This document shows positions 6,667 through 13,919 of a stretch of 32,926 bases of DNA, one piece after another. Within the stretch, counting starts at the first letter, position 1; the number at the start of each line of letters is the position of its first letter. Position numbers and translations under genes: made by a program. The notes beneath the pieces were generated by a model. That model did not search any database, was not told the DNA's origin, and was given only the letters and a program-made list of their open reading frames with translations. Source of the DNA: a virus; the IMG/VR virus record IMGVR_UViG_3300028920_000191, positions 1 to 32,926 of that record; one strand, given 5' to 3'.

Positions 6667-8240
6667 ACGAGACCAGCCGGGAGCTTACCGCTTACGTCGA
6701 TGGCGCCCTTAACGACCTTTACGGCGGGGCCGATACCTCGGAGCTGGAGCGTTTTATATCGATCAGGACGGGCCTCTTATTGTGGTCCGGAGCTCAAAGA
6801 TCTTTTAAAGCCGTAAGCTATGGATCCGACGATTACGCCGTCGCCGAGGCTTTCCGTCGTAATTTATGGCTTACCTCGGTGTTTAAAGCCCACTCTTTCG
6901 GCCAAAATATCAATGCGGTTTTATTCGATAAGGAGGGCGAGCTTGTCAGTTTTGACCAGTTCAGGACCAGGGCCTTAGCTCTCAATCGAGAATATAACGT
7001 TAATTGGCTCGCTACTGAATACAGAACCGCCGTAAAATCAGCCCAGGACGGGATTAAATGGACGAAATTAGTCGATGAGAAAAGCCTTTTTCCTTACCTG
7101 GAATATCGCAGCACGCGAGACGGCCGCGTCCGAGACGAGCACGCGGTTTTTGACGGTATTATAAAGCCGGTGGACTCGCCTTTTTGGGACACTTATTACC
7201 CGCCAAACGGTTTTAATTGCCGATGTCGGATAATACAGCGCGAAAGCGGACCCGCGACCAGGACGCCGAGCAACTTACCGCCTCCGGACTCGCCTCTTTT
7301 CGAGCAAAATGTCGGCAAAACCGGGGAGCCTTTTCCTACCAAAGGCAAAAACAAACATCCGTATTTTAAAGGCGTCCCAGCCGATAAAAAGGCCCAGCTA
7401 TCGAGCAAGTCGGTTAAATACGACGGCGACGAGTTTATCCCGAATAACCTCAAAAAGCGCCTCCCGGAGGTAACCGCTCCGCCGGCGGGCTTGTTTTGGT
7501 CGAAATTTAAGGAGCTGGTCCCTTTACAGATCACGCCAAAAAAGAGCTATTACGCTCCTTACGATAAAAAGGTCCGTATCGGTCGCGGTCATTTACAGGA
7601 CAACGTTAAAACCAGGCAAAGGGTCGCCTTTCATAAATACGGGCACGCTCTCGACGATCAAATCGGATGGACCAGGTCCGGAGCCTATGAGTTACCTATG
7701 GCAAAAATCGAAAACCTGGTAAGGAAACGCGCGCGAGTCGAGTCCGATTTTGCCGATTTCCTGGGAGAGGCTGGAGCTGGTAAAGCGGGCGGCGCCTCAA
7801 AGGGTTTATATAATAATCTCCAGCACGCCATTTTATGGGCCGAATATACGGACCCAAATATTAAGCTCGCCGATTGGCTTAAGGGCGTAAAGGCCGGAAA
7901 TTTAGAGCGATACGAGCGGGGCGATCAGATCCGCAAGCTCCTTAAAAAACCGCCTACCTGGTTAAGTAAGGCGCTGAAATACGCTGAGGGCAAGGATTGG
8001 ACGGTTACCGATTTTAAAAGTAATTGGACCGGCTTTGCCGATATCGCCGCGCAAGCAACTAAGGGAGAGATCGGTCGCGGTCATGGTAAAGGCTATTGGG
8101 CCAGCGAGGCGGGGCCCTGGGAGTATTTCGCTCACGTTTCGGAGGCCCGATTTGTGCCTGAGACGCGCGAATTTTGGGAGATATTGAGCCCGGAGATTAC
8201 AAAAATTGTTGTTAAGTCAGGAGAGGAGTTTTATAAATGA
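6594..8240 (+). CDS. MuF minor head protein (Mu gp30-like) with C-terminal metallopeptidase-like domain
   Basis: Without frameshifting the first usable start is TTG 6780 (486 aa); via the -1 shift, 548 aa are added to the portal. The MuF core includes YNVNWLATEYRTAVKSAQDG, YLEYRSTRDGRVRDEHAVFDG and FWDTYYPPNGFNCRCRI, typical of Mu gp30/SPP1 gp7 proteins that enter the capsid with the DNA. From about residue 245 (TTG numbering) a second domain appears: RQRVAFHKYGHALD (about 280-293), ATKGEIGRGHGKGYW, and WEYFAH. This resembles the zinc metallopeptidase domains attached to some minor head proteins. HExxH is HKYGH (H285, K286, H289), lacking the catalytic Glu. An acidic 61-aa gene overlaps its stop codon. 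Confidence 0.82.
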   Translation, partial: ALSLAWDPANTEYFISLSGSAPPLNETSRELTAYVDGALNDLYGGADTSELERFISIRTGLLLWSGAQRSFKAVSYGSDDYAVAEAFRRNLWLTSVFKAHSFGQNINAVLFDKEGELVSFDQFRTRALALNREYNVNWLATEYRTAVKSAQDGIKWTKLVDEKSLFPYLEYRSTRDGRVRDEHAVFDGIIKPVDSPFWDTYYPPNGFNCRCRIIQRESGPATRTPSNLPPPDSPLFEQNVGKTGEPFPTKGKNKHPYFKGVPADKKAQLSSKSVKYDGDEFIPNNLKKRLPEVTAPPAGLFWSKFKELVPLQITPKKSYYAPYDKKVRIGRGHLQDNVKTRQRVAFHKYGHALDDQIGWTRSGAYELPMAKIENLVRKRARVESDFADFLGEAGAGKAGGASKGLYNNLQHAILWAEYTDPNIKLADWLKGVKAGNLERYERGDQIRKLLKKPPTWLSKALKYAEGKDWTVTDFKSNWTGFADIAAQATKGEIGRGHGKGYWASEAGPWEYFAHVSEARFVPETREFWEILSPEITKIVVKSGEEFYK

Positions 8241-8422
8241 CCTATTTAAAGAAATATTTTGAGAAAAACGGCGAAAACGTCGAGCTCCTGGAGATGCTTA
8301 TCCAGGCGGAAAGCAAGGAGCGCCTCGAGGAGCTCGCCGAAAAGGCGCTCCAGGAAAATAAGACGATCGTCGCCGTCGAGTCCCTGGAGGATTTCGATCG
8401 GATAGATGTTAAATTGATTTGA
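8237..8422 (+). CDS. Small acidic protein coupled to MuF gene (possible immunity/partner)
   Basis: The 61-aa product starts at an ATGA overlap with the MuF stop codon, so translation is probably coupled. It is acidic (15 Asp/Glu against 9 Lys/Arg by my count), predicted mainly helical (about 10-40) with a short C-terminal strand region, and has no membrane segment. I do not recognise the family. Small genes directly downstream of MuF proteins bearing toxin-like domains sometimes encode immunity or chaperone partners. That is inferred from position only; it could equally be an unrelated morphogenesis gene. Confidence 0.65.
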   Translation: MTYLKKYFEKNGENVELLEMLIQAESKERLEELAEKALQENKTIVAVESLEDFDRIDVKLI

Positions 8423-8423
8423 T

Positions 8424-8858
8424 ATGCCACTTAACAGGCCGATAAAAAGGACCGACCGCAAGGTTTTAAACGTTTTTAAACGCTTTCCGCGAGACGTCGC
8501 CCGGGAGAGCGTCGAGTTTTTTAAGGACGCGATCGAGGCGGAGGCCTGGGAGGGTAAGGCTTGGCCAAACAGAAAGCGAGAGCCCAGGAGCGGACCCAGG
8601 GCCCAGCGCGGACAAAGGGGTTTATTAATTGTATCCGGTAGGCTTAGGGACTCGATACGAGCGACCAGGATAACGGGCCGCGAGGTTATCGTCGAGGCTG
8701 GCTATACGGTAGGCAAGCGCAATAAATGGAACCTCGCGCAGATCCATAACGAGGGTCTTAAGCCGGTGCCGAAACGGCAATTTATAGGAGATTCAAAACG
8801 CCTACGAAAGATGATAAAAACGAATTTGAACCGACGTATTAAAAACGCTTTACAATGA
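8424..8858 (+). CDS. Virion morphogenesis protein (Mu gpG-like / phage_tail_S type)
   Basis: The 144-aa protein has the features of the phage virion morphogenesis family: an N-terminal helix (FPRDVARESVEFFKDAI), a central LLIVSGRLRDSI motif, strand-rich VIVEAGYTV, then NLAQIHNEG and PKRQFIGDS. In Mu and P2 relatives this protein acts in head completion or head-tail joining. It starts 1 bp after the small acidic gene and overlaps the next gene by 4 bp, within the head module. Confidence 0.78.
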   Translation: MPLNRPIKRTDRKVLNVFKRFPRDVARESVEFFKDAIEAEAWEGKAWPNRKREPRSGPRAQRGQRGLLIVSGRLRDSIRATRITGREVIVEAGYTVGKRNKWNLAQIHNEGLKPVPKRQFIGDSKRLRKMIKTNLNRRIKNALQ

Positions 8859-9394
8859 TATTTTACAACTTATTCGAGGCTCTTAAGGCCAAAATCGAGG
8901 CGATCAGTATCTCCGGAGAGAGCCAAAAGGTTTATTTATACGACGACGAGAAACTCGACGAGCTAAAAAGGCTCTCGGTTTTAATCGATTTCGAGATCCC
9001 GGAAGGGGAGGACCAGGTTACCACGCTGGGAGGATCTGTCCAGGAGATCCAGGTTATCGCCCGGATATATTACACTTTACCCAAAACCCAGGACCGGAGA
9101 GAGCTCCAAAAGATCGATACGATCCGGGAGGCTGTTTATAAGATCTTGGGAGCCCAGGAGGCCGGTTTTATGCTTTCGGACGTCCCAGGTAACCAGGCGC
9201 TCGCCGGGACGCCAAACGACCAGGGCCTTACGGGTAATATCGACCGGATCGGCGTCGAGTGGTTTCGCAATTTTACGACCGCAAGGATCGCCGTCGCCGA
9301 GGCTTACGCTATTCTATACAGGGACAACGCCGCCGCTAAGGTTTACATCGATAAGGAGCCGGTTACCGGCGTCGTCCTGGATCCCAGGGATTAA
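8855..9394 (+). CDS. Tail-terminator/Mu gp37-like neck protein (tentative)
   Basis: The 179-aa product begins with FYNLFEALKAKIEAI, has a strand-rich middle (VLIDFEIPEGE, VQEIQVIARIYYTL) and a later IGVEWFRNFTTARIAVAEAYAI. This pattern of N-terminal helix followed by a beta sandwich fits Mu gp37/tail-terminator-like neck proteins, and its place after the G-like gene supports that, but no diagnostic motif is present. Its stop codon (9392-9394) interlocks with that of the convergent terminase gene (9391-9393) in a TTAA, leaving no space for a terminator between them. Confidence 0.6.
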   Translation: MIFYNLFEALKAKIEAISISGESQKVYLYDDEKLDELKRLSVLIDFEIPEGEDQVTTLGGSVQEIQVIARIYYTLPKTQDRRELQKIDTIREAVYKILGAQEAGFMLSDVPGNQALAGTPNDQGLTGNIDRIGVEWFRNFTTARIAVAEAYAILYRDNAAAKVYIDKEPVTGVVLDPRD

Positions 9395-10881
9395 CGTCCT
9401 CGCCTGGATCGAGCTCCTCGCTCGACTCGAGAGCTTTCGGCGATTTGGTAGGGTCCCGAGCGGATCCCTAGATCTTTAAGCCCTCGGGTAAAGCGATTAA
9501 AATCCTCTTTGAAAGCCTTACAAAGAAAATAGTCCAGGGCATCGGTCAAATGACCGTAAGGCTCGTAAGATATCCCGCTCTTTGGATCCCGGACCTTTTT
9601 CTTATGCTTTGTACCGTCCGGAGCCTCCTTAACCTTTACCAGGTCGGTAATAATGTTATTAAGCCCGGGCTTAATCCGGATCCGGATCCTCCGGCCCTCC
9701 GGGTCCCTGAATATCTCATTTATCCAGGTCCCCCGGGCGACCACGCTCGGCGCCGACGAATCGACGCGCCTCTCCGGGTTGAGATCCTGGAGCTCTCGGG
9801 CGATAAGGGTAAAGTCGTTAACACCTGGGCCGCTCCTGGTATCCCTCGCCAGGCCCGCCGGGTCGCCGTAATAAAAGACGCCGCTTTCGTGCGCGCGGTA
9901 TCGCGTTAAAAACTCTTTTGCCAGCTCCGGGGTCGAGTTCCTTTTTGTCTCGCTCTCCAGGACGATCTCGTCGATAACGTTAACCTGGTAAAAAGGCTCG
10001 TCCTCTCCTGGTCTCTCGACCTCCTCAATCTGAAATACAAGGCCATTAATCGAGGGGTTAACGTTAAAGTCGGCGCTAAAATGGAGCGCGAGATCCGGAT
10101 TATAATCGACGCCCTGGTCGGCGACGTCGTCCAGCTCGAAATATTTGTAAAACTCTCCGCCCTCCTTAATCGGCGTCTCCCAGTTTCCCAAAACGAAAAC
10201 CTGGTATATCCTGGGCGGGAGCTTTTTCAGGTTTTCCATAAATCGCGTATTGTTTCGATAATATGGGTTATCAGTTATTTTGGCGGGGATATAAAGGACG
10301 TCGTCCGGGAGCTCCCCGGCTTTCCAGGGGTCGTAAAACCGGCGCTTTACCCAGTTTTGCGCGGGGTTACAAGTACAAATAATAAGAGGCGGAGGCTGAT
10401 CGGCGGCCAATACTCCAGGGATTAACCAGGTCCCGGCCCGCTCCTGGGCCTTGTCGAAAGTCTCCTCCGCGAGCTCGTTAAACTCCTCCAGGACAAAAAG
10501 GTTAACGTCGAGCCCTTTCCACCGGTTAAGCTCAGGATCTCGGTCGATGTTTTCGCCTAAAAAATCGATGTGCGAGGCGTTTCTAAACTCGACGCGGCTC
10601 CTATTGTCAAAGCTGATCAGTTTCGGGATCTTAACCTTATCCCAGGCGGGGAGGGTGTTAATCTCCAGTATCCGGGAGGTTTTACGGACGACGGCGGCGC
10701 GAGCTCCTGGGTAAGCTTTTAAATAGAGCTGCATCGTCATAAGGGCGCCGGCTGTTTTTCCGCCCTTAATCGCTCCGCCGTAAACGATAATACGGTATTT
10801 TCCGCTCAGGGCCTCGGTTATAAATCTCTCCTGGACCGGAAAGTCGTCGGTCGAGAAAAATATTTTTTTTGAGTCGCTCAA
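9391..10881 (-). CDS. terL: Terminase large subunit
   Basis: The 496-aa protein has a packaging-ATPase Walker A (GGAIKGGKT, residues 35-43), Walker B with catalytic Glu (LFVLEE, 128-133) and a coupling motif near IICTCNP. The C-terminal RNase H-like nuclease includes ADFNVNPSINGLVF, FYYGDPAG and a late LTDALDYF. It should translocate DNA into proheads through the portal and cut concatemers. It lies on the opposite strand to all other head genes and overlaps the small-subunit gene by 4 bp (ATGA), forming a packaging cassette read leftward from the 11.56-11.72 kb gap. Confidence 0.92.
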   Translation of the reverse strand: MSDSKKIFFSTDDFPVQERFITEALSGKYRIIVYGGAIKGGKTAGALMTMQLYLKAYPGARAAVVRKTSRILEINTLPAWDKVKIPKLISFDNRSRVEFRNASHIDFLGENIDRDPELNRWKGLDVNLFVLEEFNELAEETFDKAQERAGTWLIPGVLAADQPPPLIICTCNPAQNWVKRRFYDPWKAGELPDDVLYIPAKITDNPYYRNNTRFMENLKKLPPRIYQVFVLGNWETPIKEGGEFYKYFELDDVADQGVDYNPDLALHFSADFNVNPSINGLVFQIEEVERPGEDEPFYQVNVIDEIVLESETKRNSTPELAKEFLTRYRAHESGVFYYGDPAGLARDTRSGPGVNDFTLIARELQDLNPERRVDSSAPSVVARGTWINEIFRDPEGRRIRIRIKPGLNNIITDLVKVKEAPDGTKHKKKVRDPKSGISYEPYGHLTDALDYFLCKAFKEDFNRFTRGLKDLGIRSGPYQIAESSRVERGARSRRGR

Positions 10882-11396
10882 ATTTCGATAGTAACGCCGC
10901 CAATTTTAAGGATCTGAGTCTGGGCCTCCTCGCCCTCGGCCTCTCCTGGGTCGTTAACCTTAAACTTATGGACAAAAGCGAGCCATAGCTCGGCGGCCTT
11001 CATATCGCCAGCGACGGCTTTCTGAAAGATCGATTTTAACACCTTACCAGTGAGCGGGTAAAGAGCGAGGCGATATTTGTCGTTAAAGTCAGGGTTAAGC
11101 TCCTCGAGGTGTTTCCGGACCACGTTAAGGGAGTAGCCGGTAACCTCTTTTACGTCCTTAATCGACGGGATGATCCCGGTCTCCTCGATGATTTTAAAAA
11201 TGGTCTCCCGGATAACGGCCTTAGTGGTGAGGCCTTTTGTGCTCCGGTAAATGGTTTTACCCTCCTCGTTTAAAAATGCGATTTCGCCGATTTGGCGAGA
11301 GGGCGGGATTATCTCCTTGCCGTCTTTACGCTTGGAGCCCTGGGAGCTTGTCGATCCCTCGGCCTGGGTTAATCTCTTGGTCTCCTTTGCTTTCAT
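10878..11396 (-). CDS. terS: Probable terminase small subunit
   Basis: The 172-aa protein has a charged N-terminal region, a helical middle (ETIFKIIEETGIIPSIKDVK, then VTGYSLNVVRKHLEEL, about 95-115) that reads as a DNA-binding helix-turn-helix, and a C-terminal oligomerisation-like helix (GDMKAAELWLAFVHKF). It ends with a short strand (ILKIGGVTIEI). This layout and the 4-bp overlap with the large subunit gene support a TerS role: recognising the packaging site and loading TerL. The three 31-bp-spaced repeats 190-270 bp upstream are candidate binding sites. Confidence 0.72.
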   Translation of the reverse strand: MKAKETKRLTQAEGSTSSQGSKRKDGKEIIPPSRQIGEIAFLNEEGKTIYRSTKGLTTKAVIRETIFKIIEETGIIPSIKDVKEVTGYSLNVVRKHLEELNPDFNDKYRLALYPLTGKVLKSIFQKAVAGDMKAAELWLAFVHKFKVNDPGEAEGEEAQTQILKIGGVTIEI

Positions 11397-11559
11397 TGTA
11401 AACCTTTAAATCGCTATAAACGGTGCGAGTGGTAATATATAACTGATTGGACAACTCTCGGGCGGCCTGGTTAAGGGACGCGCCCGCGCGGGCTCTCGCA
11501 TTAACATAATTGCGAACATACTCGCGGCGGCGGTTGAGTAATTCGTTTGATCGATGCAA
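11326..11559 (-). CDS. Small HTH protein upstream of terminase genes
   Basis: The 77-aa reading frame has a basic helical N-terminus (NRRREYVRNYVNARARAG) followed by ASLNQAARELSNQLYITTRTVYSDLK (about 27-53), which reads as a helix-turn-helix with recognition segment TTRTVYSDL. The only good start is TTG at 11559. It overlaps the TerS gene by 71 bp, unusual for this genome, so it might instead belong with TerS through a frameshift, or the TerS start could lie further in. A regulator or packaging accessory binding the adjacent repeats is plausible. Confidence 0.55.
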   Translation of the reverse strand: MHRSNELLNRRREYVRNYVNARARAGASLNQAARELSNQLYITTRTVYSDLKVYNESKGDQEINPGRGIDKLPGLQA

Positions 11560-11589
11560 AATATTGAACTTTGTTTATCCTAAAATTAA

Positions 11590-11669
11590 TGAAACTACTG
11601 CATAAAACGACCTCGATCGCTGAAACTACTGCATAAAATGAAAAAAGCTTTTGAAACTACGGTATTAAT
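11590..11669. repeat. Three direct repeats at exact 31-bp spacing
   Basis: TGAAACTACTGCATAAAA occurs at 11590-11607 and 11621-11638; a third copy starting TGAAACTAC (11652-11669) is diverged in its second half. The start-to-start spacing is 31 bp both times, about three helical turns, so bound proteins would lie on one face of the DNA. The array fills the divergent gap between the terminase cassette and the protease gene. It may be a terminase recognition (pac/cos-like) site or an operator. Confidence 0.75.
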
Positions 11670-11717
11670 GAGCCTCAGATTTACGATATCTTAAGGCTGT
11701 TTTCGTTTTTTCGGGCA

Positions 11718-12797
11718 ATGGTAAAGCGTTTAATCCTTTCAAACGATCAGGTAAATAGATACGGCTTTCGCGTATTAACCCAGGGGATCAACCTCCAGGC
11801 ATACGAGCGAAATCCTGTTTTATTGTATATGCACGATCGCGAGAAAACCCTCCCGGTCGGCGTAATGTCGGATATGAGGGTCGAGCCGGATCCGGATAAT
11901 CCGGGCGACTTTCAGCTTACGGGCCTCCCTGTTTTCGATACGGGTATCGGCGACGATTTCGCCGAGATGGTCGCTAAGAAATACGAAAAAGGCAGTTTAA
12001 ACGCGGCGAGCGTTCATTTAACGCCGCTCGAGTTCTCGGAGGATCCCGACCTTTTAAAGCCGGGCCAAAGAGGGGAGACGATCAGCAAATCGCTATTAAA
12101 CGAGATATCGATCGTCGTCGTTCCTGGTAACCAGGGAGCGACAAAGCTGAGCGCACCGGCGCCCAGGCTATCAACCGAGGACCAGGTTATCGCGCTTGGA
12201 GCCTCTCAGGAGGACGTTAATAAAGTCGTCCCCTTACTTAAATTGCAAAATTCAAACTCTAATAAAAACGATATGAAAAAGATCGCTTTAGCCCTGGGCT
12301 TATCCGGGGACGCAACCGAGGAGCAGATCCTCGAGCAAATCGAAAAGAGCCAGGACAAAGGGACCGAAAAGGCTCTTTCAATGGAGAAAGAAAAGTCCGC
12401 AAATCTCGTCGAGACTCTTACGGCTATCGCTCTAAAGGCGAAAGATATCGAGGAGGACGATAAGGCGGATTTTATCGCGCTCGCTGAGGCGTCGCCGAAA
12501 TTGGCGGCTAAAATGCTGGATAAAGCCCTTACTTTCGAGGCTCCAAAGGCTGAGAAAAAAGAGGAGACTCCAGGCAAAACAGAACAGACCCAGGATAAGA
12601 CCCTCGCGGCCCTCCTGGAAAGCGCTGCAAAGTCAATCCCTGGAGCGACTGAGAAAGTGCTAAAATATGAGGAGCTCACCGAGGCCCAGGCTAAGGAGCT
12701 CAAAGAAAAGGAACCGGAGAAATTCGAGGTTTTGCTTAACGCCTACCTGGACGGAATCGATCCGGCGGGCGCTGGTAAAGCTGTTAAACTGAATTAA
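11718..12797 (+). CDS. Prohead protease fused to scaffold (Mu gpI-like, peptidase U35 type)
   Basis: Residues 1-150 of this 359-aa protein match Mu I/U35-type prohead proteases: VNRYGFRVL, NPVLLYMHDR with candidate catalytic H39, LPVGVM, KGSLNAASVHL with candidate catalytic Ser (S93 or S98), and LLNEISIVVVPGN. From about residue 185 the sequence becomes charged and helical to the end (Glu, Lys and Ala rich), as expected for an internal scaffold domain. The protease should mature the capsid after assembly. A methionine at 186 behind an A-rich stretch could start a separate scaffold product. The capsid gene follows 63 bp downstream. Confidence 0.83.
   Translation: MVKRLILSNDQVNRYGFRVLTQGINLQAYERNPVLLYMHDREKTLPVGVMSDMRVEPDPDNPGDFQLTGLPVFDTGIGDDFAEMVAKKYEKGSLNAASVHLTPLEFSEDPDLLKPGQRGETISKSLLNEISIVVVPGNQGATKLSAPAPRLSTEDQVIALGASQEDVNKVVPLLKLQNSNSNKNDMKKIALALGLSGDATEEQILEQIEKSQDKGTEKALSMEKEKSANLVETLTAIALKAKDIEEDDKADFIALAEASPKLAAKMLDKALTFEAPKAEKKEETPGKTEQTQDKTLAALLESAAKSIPGATEKVLKYEELTEAQAKELKEKEPEKFEVLLNAYLDGIDPAGAGKAVKLN
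12273..12797 (+). CDS. Possible nested in-frame scaffold protein
   Basis: An in-frame ATG at codon 186 of the protease gene is preceded by an A/T-rich stretch unlike its surroundings and similar to real start regions in this genome. The resulting 174-aa product (MKKIALALG onward) would be the helical scaffold alone. Nested protease/scaffold genes are well known, as in lambda C/Nu3 and Mu I/Z. This is inferred from position and leader composition only. Confidence 0.5.
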   Translation: MKKIALALGLSGDATEEQILEQIEKSQDKGTEKALSMEKEKSANLVETLTAIALKAKDIEEDDKADFIALAEASPKLAAKMLDKALTFEAPKAEKKEETPGKTEQTQDKTLAALLESAAKSIPGATEKVLKYEELTEAQAKELKEKEPEKFEVLLNAYLDGIDPAGAGKAVKLN

Positions 12798-12860
12798 TCC
12801 AGGGAGGATAAAAGGATTTAATCACCAAAAATAAAAGACACTCACTAAAATAATTCAGTA

Positions 12861-13784
12861 ATGGCACAGGCATTAGTTACCTTATTTTCGCGGGAAGTTC
12901 AAAGTCAACTTTTCGCGGAGTACAGTTTTTACAAAAACTCGAAAATGGACGGGACGCCGGAGGCGACGCAAACGACCGTAACGGTTGGACAGGCGGGCAG
13001 CGTATCGGTAACCCGTAACCGAGATCTTACGAACGAGATCGCCAGCGTATTGAGAACAGACGACAAACTCGACTATTCTCTTGTACACCTTTCAACGGAT
13101 CCGATAAGAATCCCGAACAAGGACGAGGCGGTCCTTGCGTATAGCAAGCGCGCCGATACCGTTCAGGCGTTCAGTCGAGCGCTAAACGAGCAGACGGGCC
13201 TCGAGGCTTTGATCGGCTGGGCGCCGGCGGCCGCAAATTCCGCGCAATTTCTGAGAACCACCGGAACCGCCTCGGCGGCTAATTTGGCTCACGGTTCGGC
13301 GACCGGAACCAGGAAAGCGGTAACAAAGGCCGATATTATTCAGGCAATGACCCGAATGACAAGGGACAAAATCCCTATGGCCGGCCGTTTTATGGTCGTT
13401 CCGGCGGTCCTTTACGACAATATCCTGAACATCGACGGTTTCGTCGAAGCGGATAAGATCGGAAGCGCCAACCTGGTAACGGGTGCGATCGGTATGTTAC
13501 TCGGCTTTTCTGTTTTTGTTGTACCGGATAACCTCCTTTACACAAACGCGGCAACGCCTGTTAAGCAAGCGGTCGGCGCGTCTTTGGCGGCTACTGATAA
13601 CGCCGCAATCCTGTTTTTTCACAGAGACTATGTAAGGAGAGCCGAGGGTCGCGTCAATATGTATTACGACGCGGGTAACCCGAAAGCTTACGGCGATATT
13701 ATGAGTGCGGACCTCCGGGTCGGTTTCTCAGCCGGTAGAAACGACGCAAAGGGCACGATCGCCCTTATCCAGGCGGCTGGATAA
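12861..13784 (+). CDS. Major capsid protein
   Basis: The 307-aa product lies directly after the protease/scaffold gene and before a strong terminator, the usual place and setting for the most abundant virion protein. Its composition is typical (Ala, Val, Thr, Asn and Asp rich, no Cys). Features include an N-terminal arm, the TVTVGQAGSVSVTRNRDLT strand region, MTRDKIPMAGRFMVVPAVLYDNIL, GAIGMLLGFSVFVVPDN and AILFFHRDYVRRAEGRVN, consistent with an HK97-like fold of the Mu T / coat-protein type. The assignment rests on fold-like motifs plus context. Confidence 0.85.
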   Translation: MAQALVTLFSREVQSQLFAEYSFYKNSKMDGTPEATQTTVTVGQAGSVSVTRNRDLTNEIASVLRTDDKLDYSLVHLSTDPIRIPNKDEAVLAYSKRADTVQAFSRALNEQTGLEALIGWAPAAANSAQFLRTTGTASAANLAHGSATGTRKAVTKADIIQAMTRMTRDKIPMAGRFMVVPAVLYDNILNIDGFVEADKIGSANLVTGAIGMLLGFSVFVVPDNLLYTNAATPVKQAVGASLAATDNAAILFFHRDYVRRAEGRVNMYYDAGNPKAYGDIMSADLRVGFSAGRNDAKGTIALIQAAG

Positions 13785-13794
13785 TCAGTCATAA

Positions 13795-13859
13795 AACCCT
13801 GAAAAGGGGAGTATCCAGCGAAAGCCAGGGCTCCCCGCGTAGGGTTAAAATTTTGTTTT
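13795..13859 (+). terminator. Complex structured terminator after capsid gene
   Basis: Nested complementary arms AACCCT/AGGGTT (13795-13800 and 13841-13846) and GGGGAG/CTCCCC (13806-13811 and 13831-13836) enclose a CC-A-GC stem (13815-13819) capped by GAAA (13820-13823), a GNRA-type tetraloop. A TTTTGTTTT run follows. It probably ends or attenuates the capsid transcript, and the elaborate fold may also stabilise the mRNA end. Confidence 0.72.
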
Positions 13860-13870
13860 ACTCATATTAG

Positions 13871-13896
13871 GGAGTGCCCGGACCGTCCGGGGCTCC
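13871..13896. other. Second strong hairpin upstream of endolysin gene
   Basis: CCCGGAC (13877-13883) pairs with GTCCGGG (13885-13891), and flanking GGAG (13871-13874) pairs with CTCC (13893-13896), giving an 11-bp stem with a small internal loop and a one-base gap at the tip. No T-run follows directly. It lies 24 bp before the endolysin start and may slow readthrough or protect the downstream mRNA 5' end. Confidence 0.6.
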
Positions 13897-13919
13897 TTAA
13901 GTGAGTTAACGGTTAAAAA

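Noticed and set aside
11590-11669. Short CRISPR-like array
   Set aside because: Only three repeats of 18 bp with 13-bp gaps, one diverged, and no cas genes; the spacing fits protein-binding sites.
12206-12703. Minus-strand 165-aa open frame rich in Ser/Ala
   Set aside because: It is antisense to the charged scaffold region; its composition (Ser and Phe rich) is what the complement of Glu/Lys/Ala codons gives.
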